From assembly GCF_002243345.2 (NCBI RefSeq), contig NZ_CP022655.2, forward strand, positions 551,035 to 615,034: 64,000 nucleotides of DNA. The letters are read 5' to 3'. The translations under genes and the position numbers were made by a program. The notes below the pieces were generated by a model, which saw only the letters and a list, made by a program, of their open reading frames with translations, did not search any database and was not told the origin of the DNA. This stretch comes from Paenibacillus sp. RUD330 (GTDB lineage Bacteria > Bacillota > Bacilli > Paenibacillales > Paenibacillaceae). Of this stretch, positions 35,759 through 43,391 are shown piece after piece (positions within the stretch are counted from its first letter, which is position 1; each line of letters opens with the position of its first letter).

Positions 35759-36268
35759 TTAAACCTTGCGGCCCACGTACACGAGGTCGCGGCTGATTCC
35801 GTCCAGGATGGCGACATCCGGGAGGCGCCCCCACTGCCCGAAGCCATGCTTCTCGAACAGGCGAAGGCTCGGCTCGTTATGTCCAAACACAAGGCCGACC
35901 AGCGTATGGACGCCGATCGCCGGGCACGCTTCCATGGCCTTGCGCAGGAGCGCCCCTCCGATTCCTTGGCCGCGCAGCGCCTCGGACAGGTAGATGCTGA
36001 TTTCGGCGGTGCCGTCATAGGCTGCGCGCGGATGGAAGGACTGGAAGCTCAGCCAGGCGACGATATGCTCGCCGTTCTTCAGCACCCAGAGCGGGCGGCG
36101 TTCCGCCGAGTGCTCGTGAAACCACTGGATGCGGGCGTCGGTCGAGATCGGTTCCAGATCCGCCGTCACCATCCTTCCGGGTATGGTCGTGTTGTAGATG
36201 GCGACGATGGCGGGGAGATCGTCCAGCGAAGCATCGGTGAGCGTATAGGACAGCAGCGTGTCGTTCAT
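35759..36268 (-). CDS. GNAT N-acetyltransferase, phosphinothricin-acetyltransferase-like
   Basis: 169 residues. The order of motifs DASLDDLPAIVAIYN, IQWFHEHSAERRPLWVL, IYLSEALRGQGIGGALLRK (acetyl-CoA loop RGQGIG) and HNEPSLRLFEKHGFGQWGRLPDV is that of the PAT/methionine-sulfoximine acetyltransferase group. These detoxify phosphinothricin-like or methionine analogues, though many members have other amine acceptors. AAAGGA precedes the ATG. Confidence 0.88.
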   Translation of the reverse strand: MNDTLLSYTLTDASLDDLPAIVAIYNTTIPGRMVTADLEPISTDARIQWFHEHSAERRPLWVLKNGEHIVAWLSFQSFHPRAAYDGTAEISIYLSEALRGQGIGGALLRKAMEACPAIGVHTLVGLVFGHNEPSLRLFEKHGFGQWGRLPDVAILDGISRDLVYVGRKV

Positions 36269-36325
36269 GGGTCGTCTTCCTTTCGGGTTCCGGCGCTCCG
36301 GCAGCTTTGAGACCTATTTTAGCAC

Positions 36326-36360
36326 GAAAAACCCGCGCTGCCATAGAGGGCGGCGCGGGC
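36326..36360 (-). terminator. Terminator of the 51-aa gene
   Basis: GCCCGCGC-loop-GCGCGGG followed by TTTTTCG on the minus strand. Confidence 0.78.
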
Positions 36361-36374
36361 TGGACAAGGGGACC

Positions 36375-36530
36375 TTACGGGGTAGGCGGCTGCGACGAAG
36401 ACACGCCTTCAGCCGGGGAAACGCCGAGCTCGTCGGCATATTCCTCGAGCGACTTGATTTTGCCGTGCGGCTGCTGGTTTTGCTTGCGCTGCTTCCAATT
36501 GCTTTCACGGCGGCTTTTAGCTGTGCTCAT
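36375..36530 (-). CDS. Small hydrophilic hypothetical protein (51 aa)
   Basis: Starts MSTAKSRRESNWKQRKQ, is basic at the N-terminus and has an acidic SLEEYADELGVSP helix later. ATG at 36530 is preceded by AAGGAGGGG at good spacing and the gene ends just before a terminator, so it looks real. Sequence type is like small conserved cytosolic proteins of Bacillales; I cannot name it. Confidence 0.65.
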   Translation of the reverse strand: MSTAKSRRESNWKQRKQNQQPHGKIKSLEEYADELGVSPAEGVSSSQPPTP

Positions 36531-36590
36531 ATGGCCCCCTCCTTCCACTCGGTAGAATGGGCGAAGGAGCGATGATCTATTCAAGGCGCT

Positions 36591-37187
36591 TCAGCTGAGC
36601 TCATGGGACAGATAGGCCTGCGGCTCGCGGCGGATCGATTCCGCAGCCAGCTTGTAGGCTTCGGGAACAAGGGAGCGGTACAGCTCATACAGACCGGCGA
36701 TTTCCGCAGCCAGCCCGGGATCGTTGTCGAGATCCGATGCTTTGGCTTCGGAGAGAGGCTGAGCCGGCCCGTCGGCTTCACGGAGCTCGGATGCGTCAGC
36801 CCCCGGTGCATTCGGGCCGATCCGCTTGCGGTGCACAGCTGCCGTATCCGCGAGCGCCTCCAGCAGCTCGAGCGATCCGATCCGCCTCAGCGCCGCCAGA
36901 ATGGCAGCCCACTGATCCGGCGATTGAAGCAGCAGCCCTGTCCAGGCATAATACTCCCAGGCCGAGCCGCGGGCATGGCCGTCCAGCACCCGCAGCATGA
37001 AAATATCCTGCCTTTCCGGGGAAAGGCCGCGATAGGCGGCTGCCTTATCCTTCCCAGAAGCTCCGCGGAGCCGTGCGAGCAAGGGCCCGATGCAAGCCGT
37101 CACCAGCTGTTCATCGTCCATCTCCTGCCATCGTTCCCGCTCGATGTTCGGCTTGGCCGCCATCGTCGATTCCATCCCATTTGTCAT
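36591..37187 (-). CDS. Hypothetical protein (198 aa)
   Basis: Not recognised. A soluble, largely helical, acidic protein; the centre (GLSPERQDIFMLRVLDGHARGSAWEYYAWTGLLLQSPDQWAAILAALRRIG) reads as packed amphipathic helices, and the C-terminal part (AAEIAGLYELYRSLVPEAYKLAAESI) is another helix pair. GAGGAGG lies just upstream of the ATG. It sits upstream of the 51-aa gene and may share its transcript. Confidence 0.72.
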   Translation of the reverse strand: MTNGMESTMAAKPNIERERWQEMDDEQLVTACIGPLLARLRGASGKDKAAAYRGLSPERQDIFMLRVLDGHARGSAWEYYAWTGLLLQSPDQWAAILAALRRIGSLELLEALADTAAVHRKRIGPNAPGADASELREADGPAQPLSEAKASDLDNDPGLAAEIAGLYELYRSLVPEAYKLAAESIRREPQAYLSHELS

Positions 37188-37358
37188 TGAATTCCTCCTC
37201 GTTCAAATCAGGCTATGCCCGTCCGGCGGCGCGGCGGCTTTCTTCCACGCGGGCCAAATGATGTCATACTCGCCGGCAGCCAGCGTTACCGAATTCGCCG
37301 GCAGGCCGGCGTTTTCCTTCCGTCGATCGGGAATGGCTGCGCCGAAGAGGCGGGCCGA

Positions 37359-38207
37359 TCACTTGTTTTCCGTGTCCGCATTCATTTTTTCCAGGCTGGA
37401 CTCCTCGATCGGAAAAGCGGATAAATCCAGCTCCGGCTTCGGGTATTCGAGACCGAGCTTCTCCATCTCCTCCACAAGAATGCGGAGCACAAGATAATTC
37501 CGGAACCAGCGGTTGTTGGACGGAACGATATGCCAGGGGCAGCCGTCGGTCGCCGTCCGGGAGATCGCATCCTCGTAGGCGGAGATGTATTCCTTCCAGT
37601 ATTGCCGCTCCTGGAGGTCGGTCGGATCGAACTTCCACAGCTTCTCCGGATTTTCCATCCGGTCCCGGATCTTCTCCAGCTGGAATTCGGGCGAGATATG
37701 CAGGAAGATCTTCACGACGAGCACGTTCTGCGTCGTCAGCATCTCCTCGAAATGCCGGATCTGCTTCAGGCGGCGGCGCGCTTCCTTGTCGCTCACGTGG
37801 CCGTGCACCCGCGTGATGAGCACTTCCTCATAGTAGGAACGGTTGAAGGCGGCCATGTAGCCTTTGGCCGGGACATCCTTGTGGGTGCGCCAGAGAAAAT
37901 CGTGGGCGCTCTCCTCCTCGGTCGGCTTCTTGAAGCTGTAGGCGCGAAAGCCGCCGGGATTGATGCCTCCGAACACCTTCTTGATGACGCCGTCCTTGCC
38001 GCTGCAGTCCATGCCCTGGAGAACGACGAGAACGCCGTCGCTGCGGGAAGCGAAGAGGCGGTCCTGCTGTTCGGCGAGCCTCTCCAGCAGATGCGCGAAC
38101 TTCTCCTCGACTTCATCCTTGTCCTCGAATCCGGCGGTATCTTCGGCATCGTAGTTTTTCAGCCTGAGCTTGCTGTCGCTTCCGACCCGATAACGGTCCA
38201 TGTTCAT
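37359..38207 (-). CDS. Polyphosphate kinase 2 family protein
   Basis: 282 residues. PPK2 enzymes move phosphate between polyphosphate and nucleotides. The P-loop-like GMDCSGKDGVIK (65-76), the lid region FKKPTEEESAHDFLWRTHKDVPAKG and NRSYYEEVLITRVHG are conserved. Single-domain length with the VFGGINPGGFRAYSFKKP segment resembles the class I/III types that phosphorylate AMP/ADP or GDP; which one cannot be decided. GGAGGAG precedes the ATG. It is divergent from the alarmone synthetase gene at 38493. Confidence 0.92.
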   Translation of the reverse strand: MNMDRYRVGSDSKLRLKNYDAEDTAGFEDKDEVEEKFAHLLERLAEQQDRLFASRSDGVLVVLQGMDCSGKDGVIKKVFGGINPGGFRAYSFKKPTEEESAHDFLWRTHKDVPAKGYMAAFNRSYYEEVLITRVHGHVSDKEARRRLKQIRHFEEMLTTQNVLVVKIFLHISPEFQLEKIRDRMENPEKLWKFDPTDLQERQYWKEYISAYEDAISRTATDGCPWHIVPSNNRWFRNYLVLRILVEEMEKLGLEYPKPELDLSAFPIEESSLEKMNADTENK

Positions 38208-38492
38208 TCGGCAGTCTCCTCCTGGGATGATTCAGAATGGAAATAGGTCTATCAAGTAGATTACCCCAAAAAGCGGAAACTCCTGCCGGAAATCCGGATG
38301 GACGGAAATTAGATCGATTTCAGGAAGATATTCGGGAGGAGTCCAAGGGAGATTCGGCATGCCCTGCGGGGCCACCATATCAGGATGCGGCGGCTTCCGC
38401 CGGGCTCGGGCCGCTTTTTTGAAATCAGGGGGCGTATTGTGAGATGATAAGGGGGATCAAAGCGGCCCAAGCGGCCGGGCAAGGAGCCATCC

Positions 38493-39242
38493 ATGAACTC
38501 TTCGCAGCTGCAGCCTTTCAAGAAGCTGAAGAACGACATTACCCGTTTCATGATGATGTACAAGTTCGCCCTGGACGAGATGGAGACGAAGATCGAAATC
38601 CTCAAGGAGGAATTCCAGCTTCTCCACGACTACAATCCGATCGAGCATACGAAGTCGCGCGTGAAATCGCCTGAAAGCATCATGAACAAGATCTACCGCA
38701 AAAACTGCGAGTTCTCGCTCCCAGCGATCAAAGAGAAGATCCAGGATATCGCCGGCCTTCGGATCACCTGCTCGTTCGTATCCGATATTTACCTGATCCA
38801 TGACATGCTCAAGGTGCAGAAGGATCTCGCCATCGTGCAGGTCAAGGATTATATCGCTCATCCCAAGCCGAACGGCTATCAGAGCTTCCACCTTCTGATC
38901 GAGGTGCCGGTCTACATGTCGGATCGGCAGGAGAAGGTGCTCGTCGAGGTGCAGATCCGCACGATTGCGATGGATTTCTGGGCAAGCCTCGAGCACAAGC
39001 TGTATTACAAATACAACAAGGCCGTTCCCGAGCATCTGCTTCGCGAGCTCAAGGAAGCGGCGGATTCGGCCGCTGCGCTGGACCTCAAGATGGAGCGGCT
39101 GCATCGGGAGGTCCAGTCCCTGCAGGAGGAGGAAGAGGAGGAAGGCGACTTCCTGCCGGCGCTGTTCGGCGAGGGAGAGCGCCGCGGCATCCAGATTCCG
39201 CCGCAGCTGCTCGGACTGCTCGGCGGCTCCGACTCCAAGTGA
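38493..39242 (+). CDS. Small alarmone synthetase (RelQ/YjbM-type GTP pyrophosphokinase)
   Basis: 249 residues with a synthetase domain only and no hydrolase or TGS/ACT regions. Signatures: KSRVKSPESIMNKIYRKN, IQDIAGLRITCSFVSDIY, the substrate motif HPKPNGYQSFHLLIEVP and EVQIRTIAMDFWASLEHKLYYK. A C-terminal coiled region (LKMERLHREVQSLQEEEEEEG) fits the tetrameric RelQ type. It makes (p)ppGpp from GTP/GDP and ATP when induced. AAGGAGCC precedes the ATG. Shares a 285-base upstream region with the PPK2 gene. Confidence 0.94.
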   Translation: MNSSQLQPFKKLKNDITRFMMMYKFALDEMETKIEILKEEFQLLHDYNPIEHTKSRVKSPESIMNKIYRKNCEFSLPAIKEKIQDIAGLRITCSFVSDIYLIHDMLKVQKDLAIVQVKDYIAHPKPNGYQSFHLLIEVPVYMSDRQEKVLVEVQIRTIAMDFWASLEHKLYYKYNKAVPEHLLRELKEAADSAAALDLKMERLHREVQSLQEEEEEEGDFLPALFGEGERRGIQIPPQLLGLLGGSDSK

Positions 39243-39302
39243 ATCCGCAGCTTTCCTGTTGCCGGGGGAAGCTGCCGGCAAGGTCCTAGCAAGGTTCCAT
39301 CA

Positions 39303-39343
39303 AGGTCCCGGCCATGTCCGTCATGGCCGAGGGCCTTTTTGGC
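39303..39343 (+). terminator. Terminator after the alarmone synthetase gene
   Basis: CGGCCATG-TCCGT-CATGGCCG then AGGGCCTTTTT; it overlaps the 3' end of the convergent gene ending at 39321. Confidence 0.65.
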
Positions 39344-40196
39344 TTGCCCGGGCAGCGCCCAGCCGTCCATGCTCCGCCTTCGGTGCGTCCAACTGCTCGT
39401 CGGCATCGAACGGGAATCCCTCTCCGGCAAGGCTTCTCGTCAGCAGCACCGTCGCGGGATCTGAGGCGTGAGGCTCGGGAAGCCTGCGAGCGGCGCTGCA
39501 TTCCCGGGCGGCCTCGAGCCGGTCGCGAAGCGAGGAGGTGAGACTCTCCGCAACGGCGGCACGGCTTTCGTGCGAAGTTTCGGCAAATCCGAGTTCGCCG
39601 CACAGCGGCTGCCCCCGGTCATGCAGCTCCTCGAGAAGCTGCGGGCTCAGCGTGTGGAGGTTGAAGGGGCCGAGCAGCAGCTCGTTCTCAGCCTCGACAG
39701 GGAACAGAAGCATGTACAGAAGCTCGAAGCAGGCTCTCTCCGCGCTGTCGGCCGAGGGGGACGGGGAGGGGGCGGGAACGGCAGCCTGAACTTGCATGTA
39801 ATAACCGGCGTAACGCTCGCAGAATTGCTGGTACTCTTGCTCGAACAAGGCCAGCTCCCGCCAGATCAGGCCTGCTTCAGCGCTGTACAAGGAGACGCGG
39901 CGGAGCAGGCCGATGAGCAAAAAATGACGTTTGAGCTCCCGTTCCATCCAGCTGTATTTCTCCTCCGTCAGCTCGGGGTTGCCGCGAAGCACCGTTTCGC
40001 GAACCTGCAGCAGCCATTCCTCAGGCAAGGCTTCCTCGAGCCTGCGCTCCTCCTCGGCGAGCTCTGCCGGCATTCCCGGAAGCAGCCCGGCCTCGGCAGA
40101 TGCAAGCTCCCTGTAGACCGGCTCCCCTTCGCATTTCTTCTCCCCGTCGCCGATCTTCGCCGGCTCTCCCAGCAGATTCATCAGTTTGCCAAGCAT
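39321..40196 (-). CDS. Hypothetical protein (291 aa)
   Basis: No family recognised. Soluble, rich in Glu, Leu and Ala, mostly helical; segments such as LAEEERRLEEALPEEWLLQVRE and FLLIGLLRRVSLYSAEAGLIWRELALFEQEYQQF could form amphipathic or coiled helices. A Pro/Ser/Ala linker (APSPSPSADS) divides two halves. ATG at 40196 has AAGGGA nine bases before. The last 20 or so codons overlap the terminator of the convergent gene. Monocistronic. Confidence 0.72.
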   Translation of the reverse strand: MLGKLMNLLGEPAKIGDGEKKCEGEPVYRELASAEAGLLPGMPAELAEEERRLEEALPEEWLLQVRETVLRGNPELTEEKYSWMERELKRHFLLIGLLRRVSLYSAEAGLIWRELALFEQEYQQFCERYAGYYMQVQAAVPAPSPSPSADSAERACFELLYMLLFPVEAENELLLGPFNLHTLSPQLLEELHDRGQPLCGELGFAETSHESRAAVAESLTSSLRDRLEAARECSAARRLPEPHASDPATVLLTRSLAGEGFPFDADEQLDAPKAEHGRLGAARASQKGPRP

Positions 40197-40268
40197 CCGC
40201 CATCATCCCTTCCATGGATTCCTACCTACGATTAACCCTGCCGGAGGCGCGGGCAACCGCAGCGGCTG

Positions 40269-40314
40269 AAAAAAACGCAGGAAGGCCGCCCCCCGGAGGA
40301 GCGGCCTTCCTGCG
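40269..40314 (-). terminator. Terminator of the BlaR1-like gene
   Basis: CGCAGGAAGGCCGC pairs with GCGGCCTTCCTGCG, with TTTTTTT on the minus strand; strong 14-bp stem. Confidence 0.88.
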
Positions 40315-40315
40315 T

Positions 40316-42613
40316 TCATGCTGTTTGTTCAGCCAAAGCCGCAGCGTGGATCAGCGACTTGACGTTCTCTTCCTGGTCTGGTTCAAGGCCGAGGAAGGCG
40401 GCGGTGGAATGAATGCCGTCCTTTTCCCACAGGTAAAAGAGCTGGCGCCGGGCATCCTTCTTCGGATCGACTTCAAAGACATCGAAGAGCTTGTTGCCGT
40501 CCTCGGCAACGGTGACACGGACGCCGTCCAGATCGAGCGTCCGCAGGACGGTCATCTTGGCGGCATCGACGATCGGAGCCTTGCTCTGATACAGGTTGAG
40601 CGTATCGTTCATGGCGTACAGGGTCGGTTTCAAATCGGGGTCCGGCTGATAGCTCGTTTCAAGCATATCCACGGCAGGCCTGAATTTGGAATACCGGTTC
40701 CGGTCGCCTGCCTTGTTCAAGCGGGCGTCCATGAGCTTCAGCCGGCCCTCCGCCAAGGTCGGACGGATATTGATTTCAAAGCCCAGCGTCTCCGCGGCCT
40801 TCTGCAGGTCCTTGCCGTCATAGAGCGGGAAGGAGAGCCCTTCTCCCGAGTAGTCGGCCTGCCTGATCTGCTCGGGGAATACATAGGAGCGCAGCATTTT
40901 TTCCAGATCCGCCATCGTCACATTGCTTCGATGAGTGAGCGTTCCTTCTCGGGTATGGTTCTCGCTGAAGTAATCGACGGCATACCAGATTCCCGCATCC
41001 TGCCATACGAAGCTTTTGGCTGTTTCCGGCAGATGCCAGGCATAGGTTTGGATGGTGGAGACCAAGGTGCCCTCGATCCCGGCGTAGGCGATGTCCTCGT
41101 ACTTGTAGAACTGGGGATCGGCTGGTCCCCAAGTCGCTGGCGCGTTTGTCCGAACCGTTGCGTTTTGCTTCTGGCTATAAATGGTTTCCAGCAAATTATC
41201 CTTGGAAGCCAGCAGCTCGAAGGCTTTCTCATGCGGAAATACTTCATATCCGGTTTTGACGGTCATGGAGACGACGTTGTCTTTCATGTCCATATATTTG
41301 GCGAGATTGATCGTCTCCAGCCGGTAGCCTTCCGGCAGATAGTCGGGCACCTTGTACTTGAACCCGGCAAAATCATTCGCCCTCTCCAGGCCGGAGAACC
41401 ATTTGGACCAGTCGTTTATCCGCACTAGATTGAAAGAGGCCGTATGCGCCTGAGCTTGCCGGGAATCGGATTCGGGAGCGGAGCCGGTCTTGGTGTTCGG
41501 AGCTTGGGCGAGTACGGCGGCTCCGATGGCGAGGAGAGCCAGAATGGCGGCGGCGGACAGGCGATAGGAGCCTTTGCGGAATTTGGCGATCATCGTGATC
41601 CTCCGTTTCATTTCGTGTTCGTGTTCCAGGAAAGGCGAGAAATTGGCCGCTGTCCTGGAGCTGCGGGCCAAGACTTTCGACAGCAGCAGCAGCGTCCTGC
41701 CATATGCGGCGGACTCGCGCTCGCCGAGCACCTCCAGCACTCCGGCGTCGCAGGCCACCTCGCGGTCCGTTTTCATTTTCCGGATGGCCAGCCATACGAA
41801 GGGGTTGTACCAATGCATCGCGGCGGCCAGCATCCATAGGAGGTTGATCCATAGATCCTTGCGCTTGAAATGGGTCAGCTCATGCAGCAGGATATGCTCC
41901 AGCTGCCGGGAATCGGCGATGACGGCGATATCCGCCGGCAGATAGATTCTTGGCCGCATCAGCCCGTAGAGGTAAGGACTTTGAAGGCCGAAGGTTTCAT
42001 GGATCGGTATCGGCCGTCCGATGCCAAGCTTCCGCCGGCTTGTCTCGAGCGCGGACAGGATCTCGGGGTCGTCGCTCAGGCGGAACAAGCGGGATCTGGA
42101 ATGGAATCGGAGCGCCCCGATCAGGAAGCAGACGCTTAGAGCCGCAAAACCTCCGAGCCACGCCAGAGCAAGGATGGATGCCGCTGGCCAGCGGACATGT
42201 CCGTCCGCATTTCCTTCGGGCGAAGAGGCGGGCGGTGCGGAAGCGGATGGTGGCGGCGCCGCTAGTCCGCTCGGATGAGGCGGGTCCTCCGCTCCGGACA
42301 CAGAGTTCGGCTGCGCCGCGGCTCTCGTGCCGCTCTCGGCGGAAGGCTTTGGAGCCGCGGACTGCCGCAGCGTGGAATCGACCTGCGTCGCCGCCTGTGT
42401 CGCCTGCGGCATCAGGCTGAACAAGCTGATCGGGCTTTGCGGCGCCAGCGGAACGAGCAGCTTGATCAGCACGAGCGTCCAGAGGGCATAGGCCAGCTTG
42501 GGGCTCGGCTTCTTCTTGAACAGCTTCCGGAAGGCGAGCAGCGCCAGGATGAGAACGGTCGACGTCAGCGAGGCGCTCAAGAAGAGGTGGAAAATCGTTT
42601 GAATCCGTTGCAT
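40316..42613 (-). CDS. BlaR1-like M56 family membrane metalloprotease/sensor
   Basis: 765 residues. Membrane helices near 8-28, 42-60, 143-167 and about 350; the cytoplasmic M56 protease domain has the zinc motif HELTH (244-248) and the downstream acidic ligand in EVACDAGVLE. The extracellular C-terminal half (about 375-765) does not show the SxxK/YxN pattern of the BlaR1 penicillin-binding sensor; it contains FKYKVPDYLPEGYRLE-type DUF4367-like repeats instead. So the signal sensed is probably not a beta-lactam. It follows blaI by 43 bases, forming the usual repressor/protease pair. Confidence 0.88.
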   Translation of the reverse strand: MQRIQTIFHLFLSASLTSTVLILALLAFRKLFKKKPSPKLAYALWTLVLIKLLVPLAPQSPISLFSLMPQATQAATQVDSTLRQSAAPKPSAESGTRAAAQPNSVSGAEDPPHPSGLAAPPPSASAPPASSPEGNADGHVRWPAASILALAWLGGFAALSVCFLIGALRFHSRSRLFRLSDDPEILSALETSRRKLGIGRPIPIHETFGLQSPYLYGLMRPRIYLPADIAVIADSRQLEHILLHELTHFKRKDLWINLLWMLAAAMHWYNPFVWLAIRKMKTDREVACDAGVLEVLGERESAAYGRTLLLLSKVLARSSRTAANFSPFLEHEHEMKRRITMIAKFRKGSYRLSAAAILALLAIGAAVLAQAPNTKTGSAPESDSRQAQAHTASFNLVRINDWSKWFSGLERANDFAGFKYKVPDYLPEGYRLETINLAKYMDMKDNVVSMTVKTGYEVFPHEKAFELLASKDNLLETIYSQKQNATVRTNAPATWGPADPQFYKYEDIAYAGIEGTLVSTIQTYAWHLPETAKSFVWQDAGIWYAVDYFSENHTREGTLTHRSNVTMADLEKMLRSYVFPEQIRQADYSGEGLSFPLYDGKDLQKAAETLGFEINIRPTLAEGRLKLMDARLNKAGDRNRYSKFRPAVDMLETSYQPDPDLKPTLYAMNDTLNLYQSKAPIVDAAKMTVLRTLDLDGVRVTVAEDGNKLFDVFEVDPKKDARRQLFYLWEKDGIHSTAAFLGLEPDQEENVKSLIHAAALAEQTA

Positions 42614-42656
42614 GGCTGGAATACTCCTTCTTTATCGCGTCGGGACGCGAATCGGG

Positions 42657-43049
42657 CTAGGCGTCGGGGCGTTCCGCTTTTTTTTGCTTCTCGAGCAGTT
42701 TCTGCAGCTCTTCGATATCTTGGTCGGACAGCTTCTCTTCCTGAATGAATCGGGCGAACAGCATGCCTACGGCCCCGTTGTAAACGCGGTCCAGAAAAGA
42801 CTTGTTCTCCGCCTTCAAGTACTCGGCATGGGATACGAGCGGATAATACAAATAATTCCTTCCGGCTTTCTCGAACCGGATCGCGTTTTTCTTATGCAGG
42901 CGGTTGATGAAGGTTTTGACCGTCTGATCCGACCATTTCATCTGCCGGGACAGCTCGGCAATGATCTCCTGGGCAGACAAGGGCTCTTTTTGCCAGAGAA
43001 GCTTCATGATCTCGCTCTCGGCCTCGGTGATATGGGGGAATGCGCTCAT
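42657..43049 (-). CDS. BlaI/MecI family repressor
   Basis: 130 residues, standard length. Winged-helix N-terminal domain (HITEAESEIMKLLWQKEPLSAQEIIAEL, WSDQTVKTFINRLHKKNAI) and a C-terminal dimerisation part (NGAVGMLFARFIQEEKLSDQDIEELQKLL). ATG at 43049 has AAGGAG ten bases upstream. It should repress its own operon through the dyads at 43080-43119 until cleaved by the BlaR1-like partner. Confidence 0.92.
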   Translation of the reverse strand: MSAFPHITEAESEIMKLLWQKEPLSAQEIIAELSRQMKWSDQTVKTFINRLHKKNAIRFEKAGRNYLYYPLVSHAEYLKAENKSFLDRVYNGAVGMLFARFIQEEKLSDQDIEELQKLLEKQKKAERPDA

Positions 43050-43079
43050 TGCAATCCATCTTCTCCTTGGACTGAATAT

Positions 43080-43119
43080 GTTTACGTATGTAAACGACAA
43101 ATAAAGATTACACTTGTAA
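43080..43119. promoter_or_regulatory. Two BlaI/MecI-type operator dyads
   Basis: GTTTACGTATGTAAAC (43080-43095) is a perfect palindrome, and TTACACTTGTAA (43108-43119) is a near copy. Both carry the TACA/TGTA-like half-sites of BlaI operators and lie 30-70 bases upstream of the blaI start. Confidence 0.78.
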
Positions 43120-43266
43120 ACGGAAACTGTCAACCCAGGTTGAAGCCGACCTCTGATTGAGGCCGATCAGCCCGAGCATAGCGGTGTCAAAGCTTGGAGT
43201 TTTTCGTGCAAGCAGGCCCGGCATGGCTGGCTTCCAATGCCATGCTGCTGAAATTCCTTGCGGAAC

Positions 43267-43314
43267 AAAAAAGAAAGACGGGACGAAGCGGAGGAGGCTC
43301 GGCTTCGTCCCGTC
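43267..43314 (-). terminator. Terminator of the first LtaS-like gene
   Basis: GACGGGACGAAGC / GCTTCGTCCCGTC, 13-bp stem, with TTTCTTTTTT on the minus strand. Confidence 0.85.
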
Positions 43315-43391
43315 GGGATTTATCGGCTGCATGTCCAGCCGGTGATGATTCAGCGGACTTAGGGGATGATTTTAGGTGAGGAGTGCGGAAT

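Noticed and set aside
38385..38416. Hairpin plus TTTTTT upstream of the alarmone synthetase gene
   Set aside because: GCGGC/GCCGC with a T-run looks like a terminator, but only five base pairs form the outer stem and no upstream plus-strand gene needs it; a leader attenuator cannot be shown.
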